Shown: positions 1 through 9,639 of the stretch, in pieces
Position numbering within the stretch: the first letter of the stretch is position 1
Layout of the letters: each line of letters begins with the position of its first letter
Assembly: GCF_008124865.1 (NCBI RefSeq)
Contig: NZ_VNHY01000004.1
Span: 1 to 64,000, forward strand
DNA length: 64,000 nucleotides
DNA from: Fodinibius salinus
GTDB lineage: Bacteria; Bacteroidota; Rhodothermia; Balneolales; Balneolaceae
Direction of reading: 5' to 3'
Position numbers and translations under genes: made by a program
The notes under the pieces: generated by a model
What the model was told of the DNA's origin: nothing
The model's database searches: none
Seen by the model: the letters and a program-made list of their open reading frames with translations, nothing else

Positions 1-728
1 TCGTTGATACTCTTGTGGGCCCCAAAAATTCAGGCCCCAACAAGGGCTCGACGTGCGATCGTCTGTCTGTTCTCAATATGGTATAGAACAAAAAATATTG
101 CCCAAATGCTTCTGTGAACAACGCTCGGCCCTGCTTTAACAAATCGTTAACTTCAGTTCCGAAGCGATGCAAATATCAACACTCTGAAGGACATTTCCAA
201 ATTTAATTTTAACTCTTTTTTAGAGCTAAAAAAACGGGGTTGAGCTTGCTCTTTGAAGAGGACTCGACCCCGTTCTTAAATTGGAATTCCAAGATACTAT
301 AATTAGGGGGTTCGTGTCAACAAATATTTAAGGTTTTTTAAGAAAAATCGGTTATCCCAACTACCATTATTTAAAGGACATTTTGGCAAGATCATACCCC
401 CTTCATATAGGTTATATCGCCGGAAGATTTTTGATAGCTTGAGAATAATTTGCCTTCCAAATAAAAAACGGGGGTCGCTTAGTGCGCAGAAATATTAGAC
501 ACACCATTTCAGCTGTATGGGACAGCGTGTATATCCTAAATTTTGTTTACGTATTTATATGTAATTTCTGAATAAAGAACTAATTAGTACGGCTAATATA
601 GAAAAGAAGATCAGGGTTATATCATCTAAGATTCCAACTGGAAAACTTACGGCTTATCATTAAGCTGTCTATTATTACCGAGAAGGGGCACACAACAGAT
701 ATAATAACTACCAAACCAACTGTTTCTA
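1..728. other. Gene-free stretch with hairpins
   Basis: No open frame with protein-like composition is visible on either strand; the few ATG-started frames are short and end quickly. The stretch contains a GC-rich hairpin near 12-44 (arms CTTGT-GGGCC and GGCCC-CA-ACAAG) and a long terminator-like hairpin at 233-274. The rest is AT-rich. It could include the 3' untranslated region of the minus-strand transporter at 729-1505 or the end of a transcription unit lying outside the window. Confidence 0.6.
229..274 (-). terminator. Strong hairpin, terminator-like on the minus strand
   Basis: Arms AACGGGGTTGAG (233-244) and CTCGACCCCGTT (263-274) pair over 12 bp with one G-U. The loop can itself fold (CTCT-TTGA-AGAG). 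Read on the minus strand, the hairpin is followed by a run of seven T. It lies about 450 nt past the stop codon of the nearest minus-strand gene (729-1505), which is unusually far. Confidence 0.6.
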
Positions 729-1505
729 TCACTCAGAATCATATAAGCTGTGAGCACTGGGATCTTCCTCAAAGTTTTGGAAAATCTTAACACCCAAATA
801 GCAAAGTGGGGTATCAAAGAGTGCGAAGAAGAATTTAAAGAGATAAGAATTTAAAATGAGGATGATCAATTTTCCAATAGTATCTACTTCTTTTCCTAAG
901 TTACCAGCAACAAATAAAATAGTTAAAATAGCTGTAGAGTCTACTAGTTGACTAATAGTTGTCGATGCATTGTTTCGGAGCCACAAATGTTTGCCGTTGG
1001 TAAGCTCTTTCCAAAAATGAAATAAGCGTACATCCACAGTCTGGGCAACCAAGTAAGCGACCATGCTGGCAATAGTGTTCCCAATCATAAATTCATACAC
1101 CCCTTCAAAAAGCTGCAGTCCTCCACTCACTCCTCCTGTATTGGGCAACCAGTGATTAACACTCATCAGAAATAGCATAAATACATTCATCCAAAAACCA
1201 ACCCACACAACTAACTGGGCTTTTTTTCTACCATACAACTCAGATATTAAATCAGTTGCCAAGAACGTAAATGGATAAGCAATAACGCCCACAGGTACGC
1301 TCATAGTGTAGGTCCCATCATCCCGAACTAGTTCGGGCACAATAGATTGCATCCAACTGGATAGTTCAACTGAAAAAATAGTAACAAACTTCGTTGTTCC
1401 TATCACATTACCTAACACAAGAGACGTCAAAAAGATACCCGATAACGATAAAAAAAGTACATCTCTCTTATAACTTACAGGCGATTGAGAATTAGTTTCT
1501 GTCAT
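729..1505 (-). CDS. yhhQ: Queuosine precursor transporter (YhhQ/DUF165 family)
   Basis: This 258-residue integral membrane protein matches the VUT/YhhQ family, which imports preQ0/preQ1 for synthesis of the modified tRNA base queuosine. It has about six hydrophobic segments: the first at about residues 16-36, then a pair around 72-116. The family-like signature YPFTFLATDLISELYGRKKA follows the second segment. The start is the first ATG of the frame, and the N-terminus is short and polar, as expected for a cytoplasmic tail. It is divergent from the polymerase gene at 1596. I see no convincing preQ1 riboswitch in the 90-nt gap. The family call is firm; the exact substrate is inferred. Confidence 0.9.
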   Translation of the reverse strand: MTETNSQSPVSYKRDVLFLSLSGIFLTSLVLGNVIGTTKFVTIFSVELSSWMQSIVPELVRDDGTYTMSVPVGVIAYPFTFLATDLISELYGRKKAQLVVWVGFWMNVFMLFLMSVNHWLPNTGGVSGGLQLFEGVYEFMIGNTIASMVAYLVAQTVDVRLFHFWKELTNGKHLWLRNNASTTISQLVDSTAILTILFVAGNLGKEVDTIGKLIILILNSYLFKFFFALFDTPLCYLGVKIFQNFEEDPSAHSLYDSE

Positions 1506-1595
1506 TCGATTGCTTTTTAGAATTGTGTTGTAAATAACCTCGCCATAATAATAAATTACATAAAGAAAATTTTCAGCTTCAGCATTTAGTTTTTT

Positions 1596-2879
1596 ATGGA
1601 TACTTCGGTTTACGCCCTTATTGACTGCAATAATTTTTATGCTTCATGCGAGCGGGTGTTTGATCCTGCTCTGCGGGATCGGCCCATCGCAATTCTTTCC
1701 AATAATGATGGATGCATTATTGCTCGGTCAGATGAAGCCCAAAAGGCCGGGGTCGAAATGGCAGTCCCCAAATTTAAAATCCGAAAGTTAATAAAAGAAA
1801 AAGGGGTAATCCTTCGTTCTTCTAATTATGCACTATATGGGGATATGTCTCGCCGGGTAATGTCCACCCTTCGACATCTAACGGATAAAGTAGAACCATA
1901 CAGTATTGATGAAGCATTTATTGAACTTCCCCTACTGAATAATCAAGATCTGCGCGACTTTGGATGTACTATAAAATCCACGATTAAACAATGGACCGGA
2001 CTTCCTGTTTCGGTGGGTATTGCTCCCTCAAAAACACTGGCTAAAATTGCTAATGAAAGAGCTAAATCAAATCCTGATCATCACGGTGTTCTCAATCTTG
2101 TTGACAATCCTGAATCAGACGACATTTTACAGGATACTGACCTTACGGATATTTGGGGCATTGGCGGCGGACTTTCCCAACGGCTCTTCAAGGAGGGAAT
2201 TAACAATGCCTACCAACTTAAGAAGCAACATAGTCGCCCCGAATGGGTACGAGACCGACTCACAATAAAAGGACTCCGTACAGTGATGGAACTTAACGGC
2301 CAGCCCTGCATCGATATTGAGCATAGAACTGATCCGCGAAAGGGTATTATGACCTCTCGATCTTTTGGTAAAGCTGTTACTGAACTACAAAATCTCAAAG
2401 AAGCAGTGGCAGCATTTACCAGCATTGCAGCCGAAAAACTGCGGGCTCAAAAATCAGTAAGCTCTCTGTTACATGTTACACTGCGGACCAACAAGTACTC
2501 TAATTATAATTCTCAATATAAATATGGTATTGAAATCCCGCTCCCAACTCCCACAGCAAACACTTCTTATCTGATTAAATGTGCCCATGCCGCTGTACAG
2601 CAACTGTATAAAACAAAATGTAAATACAAAAAGGCTACTGTCATGCTTACGGGATTGATCCCAGAATCGGAAGTGCAGGGCGACCTATTTGACCGACAAC
2701 AATATTCCGAAGAACAGCATAATCTGATGAGCACTATTGATCAGATCAATACGAAATATGGATCAGATACAACACATTTTGCTGCTACGGGTATCGAACA
2801 ACCCTGGCAGATGAAGCAAGAACATCTTTCTCCAAAATATACGACCTCATGGAATGATATCCTCGAAGCAAAATGCTAA
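1596..2879 (+). CDS. umuC: Y-family DNA polymerase, UmuC-like
   Basis: This 427-residue protein is the catalytic subunit of a translesion polymerase of the UmuC (pol V) type. The metal-binding acidic residues are visible: Asp10 in the motif DCNNFYASCE and Asp105-Glu106 in YSIDEAF. The helix-hairpin-helix region (DIWGIGGGLSQRLFKEG) and a C-terminal little-finger plus DUF4113-like tail (HFAATGIEQPWQMKQEHLSPKYTT, given in part) follow in the usual order. Length is normal for UmuC. No UmuD-like protease gene lies beside it, although the two are usually neighbours in proteobacteria. It is probably damage-inducible, but I recognise no LexA box. Confidence 0.95.
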   Translation: MDTSVYALIDCNNFYASCERVFDPALRDRPIAILSNNDGCIIARSDEAQKAGVEMAVPKFKIRKLIKEKGVILRSSNYALYGDMSRRVMSTLRHLTDKVEPYSIDEAFIELPLLNNQDLRDFGCTIKSTIKQWTGLPVSVGIAPSKTLAKIANERAKSNPDHHGVLNLVDNPESDDILQDTDLTDIWGIGGGLSQRLFKEGINNAYQLKKQHSRPEWVRDRLTIKGLRTVMELNGQPCIDIEHRTDPRKGIMTSRSFGKAVTELQNLKEAVAAFTSIAAEKLRAQKSVSSLLHVTLRTNKYSNYNSQYKYGIEIPLPTPTANTSYLIKCAHAAVQQLYKTKCKYKKATVMLTGLIPESEVQGDLFDRQQYSEEQHNLMSTIDQINTKYGSDTTHFAATGIEQPWQMKQEHLSPKYTTSWNDILEAKC

Positions 2880-2963
2880 TCAATAAATTACGCAGTTGCT
2901 TACTACTCCGAATCAGGTTTTCTTATATGTTGGATTAACCCTTTAATCTAAGAATACTACCCA

Positions 2964-3893
2964 ATGTCACTCTTATTAATTGCTCCTGACCGCGACATGT
3001 CGGACTGGGAGCAAGCACTCCAAAAAAGCGATCCCAATCTGGATATTGAAATTTGGCCGGATGTTGAAGATCCAAAACGCGTACAATTTGCCGTTTGCTG
3101 GAATCACCCCAAGAATGTACTCAATCAATATCCTAACCTGCAGGCAGTATCTTCACTCGGGGCGGGTGTCGATCACCTATTAGCTGATGAGGAACTCCCA
3201 GAATCTACTGATATTTGTCGGGTTGTCTCACCTTCGTTAGTTCAACAGATGAAGGAATATGTGCTGGCAGCAGTCTTAAACATCCAGCGTAATATTGTCC
3301 ATTATATTCATCAAAATGAGCAAGGGAGGTGGCAGCCTCATAACCATCAACTCTCGGGGGAGGTAAAGGTAGGCATAATGGGACTCGGGGAACTGGGCCG
3401 ACCGGTGGCACAACAGCTGGCTAATATAGGATATCATGTGTCGGGATGGTCTCGCTCAACCAAAGACGTAGAAAACATTACCACTTATGCCGGAACCGAG
3501 GAGTTTGAAACTTTTCTCCACAATACCCAAATGCTTGTCTGTCTGCTTCCGCTCACTCAAGAAACGGAAGGGGTTTTAAATCTCGAAACATTCAAAGCTC
3601 TAAACAATCCCGCATGGATTATCAACGTAGGCCGGGGTGAACATCTAATAGACGAAGACCTGATTTATGCACTGGACAGTGATATACTGCAAGGCGCTTG
3701 GCTGGACGTATTTTCAGAGGAACCACTACCTGATAAGCATGCATTCTGGAATCGGCCAAACATTATCATTACCCCCCATATTGCTAGTATTACACAACCT
3801 TCTGGAAGTGCAGATCAGATTGTTGAAAATTATAAACGGGCATTGTCCGGAATGGAATTAAACTACAAAGTAGATCGAAATAAAGGATACTAA
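2964..3893 (+). CDS. D-2-hydroxyacid dehydrogenase, GhrA-like (glyoxylate/hydroxypyruvate reductase)
   Basis: This 309-residue cytosolic NAD(P)H-dependent reductase belongs to the D-isomer 2-hydroxyacid dehydrogenases. The Rossmann motif GLGELGRP lies near residue 140. The catalytic set follows in order: Arg in NVGRGEHLIDEDL, Glu in FSEEPLP and His in TPHIAS. Overall size and the early SLGAGVDHLL segment resemble E. coli GhrA, which reduces glyoxylate and hydroxypyruvate. Substrate cannot be fixed from sequence. It sits 84 nt after umuC and could be transcribed with it, but there is no functional link. Confidence 0.88.
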   Translation: MSLLLIAPDRDMSDWEQALQKSDPNLDIEIWPDVEDPKRVQFAVCWNHPKNVLNQYPNLQAVSSLGAGVDHLLADEELPESTDICRVVSPSLVQQMKEYVLAAVLNIQRNIVHYIHQNEQGRWQPHNHQLSGEVKVGIMGLGELGRPVAQQLANIGYHVSGWSRSTKDVENITTYAGTEEFETFLHNTQMLVCLLPLTQETEGVLNLETFKALNNPAWIINVGRGEHLIDEDLIYALDSDILQGAWLDVFSEEPLPDKHAFWNRPNIIITPHIASITQPSGSADQIVENYKRALSGMELNYKVDRNKGY

Positions 3894-3939
3894 TCTCTAA
3901 TCAAAAAGATGATAAGCAACAAGTAAAAAAACTCATTTT

Positions 3940-5022
3940 TTAGCTATTAACCGAAATCGGTGTAATCCATCCAAAAGGATCTTCTGCCTTACCCCACTGT
4001 ATATCTGTAATTTGGTCATGTAACTTTTGGCCAACAGGTCCGCGCTGCTCAAAATCAAAGCGTACCGACTGGCCATCGTGATGGATTTCTTCCACAGGAG
4101 CAATGACGGCTGCTGTACCTGCGCCAAAAGCTTCATCCAATGTTCCATTGGCGCCCGCTTCCATAACTTCATCAATCGTCAGGCGACGTTCTTTAACCGG
4201 CAGTCCCCAGTGCTTGGCCAACTGAATGACCGAAGCACGTGTAATGCCCGGTAAAATAGTACCACTCAGCTCCGGCGTTACCAGTACACCATCAATCACA
4301 AAAAAGATGTTCATCGTCCCCACTTCTTCAACAAATTTGTGCTCACAAGCATCAAGCCACAGCACTTGGTCAAACCCCTTCTCTTCGGCCTCTTGCGCGG
4401 GATACAAACTGGCGGCATAATTACCGGCTGTCTTCGCAGCTCCTACACCACCCTTAACAGCTCGTGCATATTTTTGAGATGTCGTAAGCTTAACCGGCCT
4501 GTTATAGTACGAACCCACCGGAGTTGTAATAATAAAAAATCGATAGCTGTCAGAAACGCGTGCAGAAATAATGGGGTCAAACGCACAGACAAAGGGACGA
4601 ATATACAAGGTATTTCCTTCTTTCTGAGGAACCCACTGATGGTCAAGTTTAATAAGCTTAGTTATACCGTCGATAAATACATCCTCAGATACGGGCGGTA
4701 TACACATTCGTTTACATGACCGAACAAGCCGCTGATGATTTTTCTCCGGCCGAAACAGATTAACAGTATTCTCATCTGCATAATAAGCTTTCATTCCCTC
4801 AAACACTGATTGTCCGTAATGCAGCGTATTGAGCGCCGGCGTCACCTCAATTGTCCCAAAGGGTTTAATTGAAGGTTTCTGCCACTGCCCTTCCCGATAT
4901 TCAACCTCCAGCATGTGATCTGAAAAACGTTCGCCAAACCCGGGGTCATCAAGATTTACATTCTCTACTCTTGTGGATGATACTTTGGTAATATTAAATG
5001 TATTGTCGGTACTCATAATCAC
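3940..5022 (-). CDS. ilvE: Branched-chain amino acid aminotransferase
   Basis: This 360-residue PLP enzyme is a fold-type IV, class II branched-chain aminotransferase. It exchanges the amino group between glutamate and the keto acids of leucine, isoleucine and valine. Visible signatures include the N-terminal TPALNTLHYGQSVFEGMKAY, the region around the PLP lysine (RAVKGGVGAAKTAGNYAAS) and the EVGTMNIFFVIDG stretch. Length fits the 350-365 residues usual for the class. The frame has two close starts (M1 and M3, offset by two codons); either is possible. The gene converges on the dehydrogenase at 2964-3893. Confidence 0.95.
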   Translation of the reverse strand: MIMSTDNTFNITKVSSTRVENVNLDDPGFGERFSDHMLEVEYREGQWQKPSIKPFGTIEVTPALNTLHYGQSVFEGMKAYYADENTVNLFRPEKNHQRLVRSCKRMCIPPVSEDVFIDGITKLIKLDHQWVPQKEGNTLYIRPFVCAFDPIISARVSDSYRFFIITTPVGSYYNRPVKLTTSQKYARAVKGGVGAAKTAGNYAASLYPAQEAEEKGFDQVLWLDACEHKFVEEVGTMNIFFVIDGVLVTPELSGTILPGITRASVIQLAKHWGLPVKERRLTIDEVMEAGANGTLDEAFGAGTAAVIAPVEEIHHDGQSVRFDFEQRGPVGQKLHDQITDIQWGKAEDPFGWITPISVNS

Positions 5023-5380
5023 TGTTTATTAAAGATATGGATATCCATTTCGAAAACTTTCAAGCACTTTCTAGCAAAAGCTAAATACCACAAACATTTG
5101 TATAACTTTTACCCATCAACGCAAATTACTTGGTTTCTACCGTCTTTCTTGTTGCCATTTTTCAATGGAAGAAACCGTGCAGAAGTTATGAATTCCTTAA
5201 TGAAAGCAAAAGGGGATCCCACACTATGCTTGAAGAATATGATTTTTTTGATGGGAAGGATGTTCGATATATTGACGGGCAGTAAACTCAGCTTTGGATT
5301 ATCCCCAAACCATAATATTTACCACTAAGAAACTAAGTACGCTACGAAATTACTTTCTCATTGAGTAACCAAAAGAATCT
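5023..5380. other. Intergenic region with a possible gene remnant
   Basis: The region separates divergent ilvE and the UDG-family gene, so it should contain both promoters. A 76-codon frame (5098-5328) has implausible composition and is rejected. In the neighbouring frame, 5106-5285 is open, and its last 19 codons from the ATG at 5226 read MLEEYDFFDGKDVRYIDGQ. That ending vaguely resembles the EYDFSKGVRGK-type segment of small antitoxin-like proteins, so a decayed antitoxin gene is possible but unproven. Confidence 0.3.
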
Positions 5381-6067
5381 ATGGACCAACTAGAATCTCT
5401 TTTTAAAGAACTAAAGAAAACACCGGAAGGTGCTTTTTTTAATCCCTGGTTTCAAGAAGATGCTGCTCACGATCAACCTGAGGATGCTCCGAATATTCGG
5501 CGGCGTCAGCTACGAACATACCTTAGCGAGCGGATGGGTAAAGCAAAGTACCTTTTTATAGCAGAAGCACTTGGCTATCAGGGCGGGCATTTTACCGGCA
5601 TTGCTATGACCTCGGAGCGTATTTTGCTCGGTCATCACAAATCTGTGCACGGCATCCCCGCCGATGGAGCCTTTACATCCATCAAACCAAAACGAACAAG
5701 TAAGCCTGCTGTAAACAAAAAAGGGATGTCGGAGCCTACTGCCACTATTATGTGGAAAGCCATTTACCAGCTGGGAATTGATCCTTATGAATGTGTATTG
5801 TGGAATGCCCTGCCCTGGCATCCTTATGATGCTGATGAAGGCTTGCTCAGCAACCGGACGCCTACGAATACCGAATTGGAAAAGGGATATCCGGCGCTGC
5901 GAGCGTTTTTGGAATTATATCCCGATGCCAGCATTATTGCCGTTGGAAGAAAATGCGAACAAAGCCTTGATGCCTTTGATATCTCAAACTACGTACCCGT
6001 CCGTCACCCGGCCCATGGCGGAGCACCCAAATTTCGACGACAAATGAAAAAGCTGATTGAGAACTAG
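5381..6067 (+). CDS. Uracil-DNA glycosylase superfamily protein
   Basis: This 228-residue protein has the single-domain layout of the uracil-DNA glycosylase superfamily, which removes damaged bases from DNA. The region YLFIAEALGYQGGHFTGIAM occupies the place of the water-activating motif, WNALPWHPY lies mid-protein, and VRHPAHGGAPKFRRQ near the C-terminus matches the DNA-intercalation loop (HP-S type). The classical GQDPYH motif of UNG is absent, so this is a divergent subfamily and its base preference is unknown. Start ATG at 5381 is the first in frame. It converges on ppc with a 34-nt gap. Confidence 0.75.
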   Translation: MDQLESLFKELKKTPEGAFFNPWFQEDAAHDQPEDAPNIRRRQLRTYLSERMGKAKYLFIAEALGYQGGHFTGIAMTSERILLGHHKSVHGIPADGAFTSIKPKRTSKPAVNKKGMSEPTATIMWKAIYQLGIDPYECVLWNALPWHPYDADEGLLSNRTPTNTELEKGYPALRAFLELYPDASIIAVGRKCEQSLDAFDISNYVPVRHPAHGGAPKFRRQMKKLIEN

Positions 6068-6101
6068 AAGTTAGGCATCAAAATGCGTCCATAGCTGATT
6101 A

Positions 6102-8891
6102 TTATCCAGTACTCTGCATTGCCGCGGCTATACCATTAATACTCAAGAATAATGCATCTCGTAAAGAGTCTTCATTATCCCTTTGATCATTTTTCCAACG
6201 ATCCAACAGTTCGGCCTGCATCATATTTAACGGATATGTGAACGGATTCCGAAAGCGTATTGATTTTTTAATTACCCGACTGTTATCCAAAATTTGTTGC
6301 TGGCCGGTTATTTTCTTGATTGCCTGCTCTGCCTTTTTAAAATCTTTTGTAATACGCTTGTGAAATGTTCCGTCTTCTATATCCTCATAAACATTAGCCG
6401 TAGGAATATGTGTACGCGCCATTTCGCGCTGTGCATTATCAAGCACCGTTTTGAAAAATATCCCTTCCTCATACCATTGCTGTAACTGTCTCAGCTTCTT
6501 ATCATTATCAACAAAATCATCAAGTGCCTGACCTATGCCATACCAGCCTGGCACATTATACCGTACCTGTGTCCAAGCAAATACCCATGGGATGGCCCGC
6601 AGATTTTCAAAATCAGCAGCCTTGGCACTACCCCGGGATACCGGACGGGAGGCAATCGGCAATCGACTGATATGCTCGATAGGAGTCTTTGCAGTATACC
6701 AATTCCAGAAATCTTCATCATCAATCAAGTTCCGATAAGCTTCCATTGACACAGTCGAAAGCTGCTCCATAGTGTTGTCAAACTTCTCTTGCTGGGGATG
6801 CCCTTCCTCCTCAGAAATAGTTATCCTAACCATCGCATTGACGATCTGTTCAAGATGGCGGTGAGTAATCGTTGCCAATGAATAACGAAAAGAAATTACT
6901 TCGCCCTGCTCTGTAAACCGGATACGTCCATTATTACTAATGGGAGGCAATGCTAAAATTCCCTGGTTCGATCGTCCACCCCCACGACCCACAGTACCAC
7001 CCCGGCCGTGAAATAATCGGAAATCTATGTCATATTCCCGGCAAACTTTGCCCAGGCTTCGCTGCGCTTTTTCAAGCGCCCAGTTGGCCATCCAGTAACC
7101 ACCATCTTTATTGCTATCGGAATAACCAAGCATAATCTCCTGCAGATTATCACGTGCTGCCAGCTGTTTCCGGTACAGCGGACTCTCATAGATCTCGGTC
7201 ATCAGTCGACCGCACTCTTCCAGATCTTCAATCGTTTCAAAAAGCGGAACAACATCAATCTGGCTTTCTACTTCACCATCCCTATAATTCCAAAGGCCCA
7301 TTTCTTTCGCCAAAATGAATACTTCCAGCATATCACTAACGCCATGCGTCATGCTAATGATATAATTACCAAAACTATTGGGGTCGAGTTCTAGCATCTG
7401 TCCGATGACATCAAACACTTCCAACATCTGTGCTGTATCGTCATTTAACTGGGCTCGCAATGGCGACAATGGACGTGGATTTTTTAACTCTTTCGTAAGC
7501 AGTGCAACCTTTTCCTCCTCCGACATTGTCTGATATTCATCCGTAACCTCTCCTATCGAAAACAATTCTGCAACGGCTTCTTCATGCTTGGCACTATGTT
7601 GACGGACATCTAACCCTGCCATATGAAAACCAAATGTTTGGGCACGCACCAGCAAGTGCTTTAATTTGCCCTGTGAACCTACACATTCCAGCCCGGATTT
7701 TATGAGGCTCTGCCCAATCATTTGAAGCTCGTCAATAAAATCCTGTGATGTGTACTTCTGGGCCTCTTCCAGCACGCGGTCCGAATTCTCAGACTTTGCC
7801 ACCTCTATTTGGTGACGCAGTTTATGCATCATATGTGTAATCTTTCGGCGATACGGTTCCTGAGTGTATAACCGCTGATACCGCTCCGAGGGCGGATCCG
7901 TCTGTTGATCTTTTTTCAACGAGTTAACCAGCTCATCCGAGATGGTATATTTGTTTTGAGAAATACTGAGGTAACGTCGCAAGTCATCAAGCTCGTTGAG
8001 ATACAGTTCCATTACAATTTGCCGCTGCTCTAGAATTGTTTCCCACGTCACTTCGGAGGTCACATTTGGATTTCCATCACGGTCACTTCCAATCCATGAA
8101 CGGTATTTTAAAATCGTACTAAAATCAGGAACTTCATCATAATACGTTTCAAAAGCATTGCGCAGATCATCATAAAGTACGGGGATGGTCTCCCAAATAG
8201 CATTACGGAAATAAAACATTCCGTTTTCAACTTCATCTTCGACGGTCACGCGTTCACTTCGCACCTCATCAGTAGCCAACAGCAAATGGATTTCATTAAA
8301 AATATCCATCTTCTTTTCTTTCCGTTCCGAGGGCGTCAAATCCTGCCGGCGTAATTGCCCGATCATCTCAGTAATACGCTGTTGTTTAACCAAAACACTG
8401 TGCCGACGTGCTTCTGTGGGATGCGCCGTAATGGTTGGTTGAATATCGAGCTTACCAATAACCTTAGCTGCTTCCTCCATATTATATCCCTTTTCCTTCA
8501 TATAGAATACAGCCTCGGCAATGCTTTCGCTGCGCGGGGATTGCGGATTAGTATGTATCGCCCGGTCACGATTAATACGTGTGATTTCGCGCTGCTCCTG
8601 AGAATTCATTAAATGGAAAAAGACGGTATAATACCGCAAAAAACCGGATATCTGCTCAATGGATAAATCATTAATTTTATGTTCCAGATCTTTGAAAGCC
8701 TGATCATCCCCATCATCAAAAGCACTGGCAGCCAGCTGTGGAAATGTAATAAGCATCTCGAGAAATGCTTCGCTCTCTTTTCCCCGGACAATGTCTTCTA
8801 AAAAATGAGTAAGCAGTTCAACCTGCCCCGCCAACTCACTGCTTATGTCAGTTTCTTCTCCGAATGTCTCAATTAATTTTTCCCAATGCAT
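6102..8891 (-). CDS. ppc: Phosphoenolpyruvate carboxylase
   Basis: This 929-residue cytosolic enzyme adds bicarbonate to phosphoenolpyruvate to give oxaloacetate, refilling the TCA cycle. The catalytic histidine is His157 in ITAHPTEA. The second signature GYSDSNKDGG and the glycine-rich FHGRGGTVGRGGG with its essential His and Arg are both intact. The C-terminus ends ...STG, matching the strongly conserved terminal glycine of the family. Length is that of a full bacterial PEPC (880-960). It is a single-gene unit, divergent from tag with a 64-nt gap. Nothing suggests truncation or inactivation. Confidence 0.97.
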   Translation of the reverse strand: MHWEKLIETFGEETDISSELAGQVELLTHFLEDIVRGKESEAFLEMLITFPQLAASAFDDGDDQAFKDLEHKINDLSIEQISGFLRYYTVFFHLMNSQEQREITRINRDRAIHTNPQSPRSESIAEAVFYMKEKGYNMEEAAKVIGKLDIQPTITAHPTEARRHSVLVKQQRITEMIGQLRRQDLTPSERKEKKMDIFNEIHLLLATDEVRSERVTVEDEVENGMFYFRNAIWETIPVLYDDLRNAFETYYDEVPDFSTILKYRSWIGSDRDGNPNVTSEVTWETILEQRQIVMELYLNELDDLRRYLSISQNKYTISDELVNSLKKDQQTDPPSERYQRLYTQEPYRRKITHMMHKLRHQIEVAKSENSDRVLEEAQKYTSQDFIDELQMIGQSLIKSGLECVGSQGKLKHLLVRAQTFGFHMAGLDVRQHSAKHEEAVAELFSIGEVTDEYQTMSEEEKVALLTKELKNPRPLSPLRAQLNDDTAQMLEVFDVIGQMLELDPNSFGNYIISMTHGVSDMLEVFILAKEMGLWNYRDGEVESQIDVVPLFETIEDLEECGRLMTEIYESPLYRKQLAARDNLQEIMLGYSDSNKDGGYWMANWALEKAQRSLGKVCREYDIDFRLFHGRGGTVGRGGGRSNQGILALPPISNNGRIRFTEQGEVISFRYSLATITHRHLEQIVNAMVRITISEEEGHPQQEKFDNTMEQLSTVSMEAYRNLIDDEDFWNWYTAKTPIEHISRLPIASRPVSRGSAKAADFENLRAIPWVFAWTQVRYNVPGWYGIGQALDDFVDNDKKLRQLQQWYEEGIFFKTVLDNAQREMARTHIPTANVYEDIEDGTFHKRITKDFKKAEQAIKKITGQQQILDNSRVIKKSIRFRNPFTYPLNMMQAELLDRWKNDQRDNEDSLRDALFLSINGIAAAMQSTG

Positions 8892-8955
8892 TGATTCACT
8901 ATATATTTTATATAAGGATAAATCATAAAATGCATTTTAAATTGTAAAAAAGACA

Positions 8956-9534
8956 ATGATGCCTGATCGATGCGACTGGTGCGAAAATACCTTTGACCAA
9001 TATGTCCGATACCATGATGAAGAGTGGGGTGTGCCTGTACATGACGACCGCGTACTTTTTGAATTTTTGATACTTGAAACCGCCCAGGCGGGATTAAGCT
9101 GGAGTACCATCCTTAAGAAAAGAGAAGGATACCGAAAAGCATTTGCAGAGTTTGACGTAGAAAAAGTTGTCAAATTTGATGCAGAAAAGATTCAACAGCT
9201 GCTAAACAACCCTGACATTGTGCGCAACGAACGCAAAGTTCGATCAGCCATTAGTAATGCTAAATGTTTTATCGAAGTACAAAATGAGTTTGACAGTTTT
9301 GACCAATATTTATGGTCGTTTGTTGACGGCAATCCTGTCCAAAACGAGTGGAATAACATGGACCAAGTACCGGCTACAACGAAGCTATCAGACAAGCTAA
9401 GTAAAGACCTCAAAAACCGTGGGTTCTCATTTATTGGAAGTACCACCATCTATGCCTATATGCAATCTGTTGGGCTGGTTAATGACCACCTGACCAGCTG
9501 CTTTCGCTACTCGAAAGTTAAGAACGCAAATTAA
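8956..9534 (+). CDS. tag: DNA-3-methyladenine glycosylase I
   Basis: This 192-residue protein is a Tag-type helix-hairpin-helix glycosylase that excises 3-methyladenine from alkylated DNA. It opens with the zinc-site residues in RCDWCENTFDQYVRYHDEEWG, close to the E. coli Tag N-terminus. It continues with the conserved LFEFLILETAQAGLSW and ends with GFSFIGSTTIYAYMQSVGLVNDH, which carries the remaining metal histidine. Length matches the family (about 187). Two adjacent ATG codons are possible starts. Together with umuC and the UDG protein it makes this end of the window rich in repair genes, though they are not one operon. Confidence 0.95.
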   Translation: MMPDRCDWCENTFDQYVRYHDEEWGVPVHDDRVLFEFLILETAQAGLSWSTILKKREGYRKAFAEFDVEKVVKFDAEKIQQLLNNPDIVRNERKVRSAISNAKCFIEVQNEFDSFDQYLWSFVDGNPVQNEWNNMDQVPATTKLSDKLSKDLKNRGFSFIGSTTIYAYMQSVGLVNDHLTSCFRYSKVKNAN

Positions 9535-9639
9535 TACATCATTTAGGGAAATGCCCTTTAACGCTGTTTCTCGATGTTTTTACTGACTAGAAAAAAGTTG
9601 TTTTTTAGTATTTTAAGTGCTTATTGAAATACAATAAAA

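Noticed and set aside
12-44. GC-rich hairpin at the window start as a possible structured RNA
   Set aside because: The stem is short and bulged, and no known RNA family fits from what I can see.
1506-1625. ATAAAAAACTAA on the minus strand upstream of the queuosine precursor transporter, identical to the tail of a preQ1-I riboswitch
   Set aside because: It lies at the start of umuC on the other strand, and no matching P1 stem (GAGG/CCTC type) precedes it. Probably chance.
4339-4719. 126-codon plus-strand ORF inside ilvE
   Set aside because: It lies opposite the well-supported ilvE gene and has no recognisable features.
5098-5328. 76-codon ORF between ilvE and the UDG gene
   Set aside because: Its composition is unlike neighbouring genes, and no domain or conserved motif is visible.
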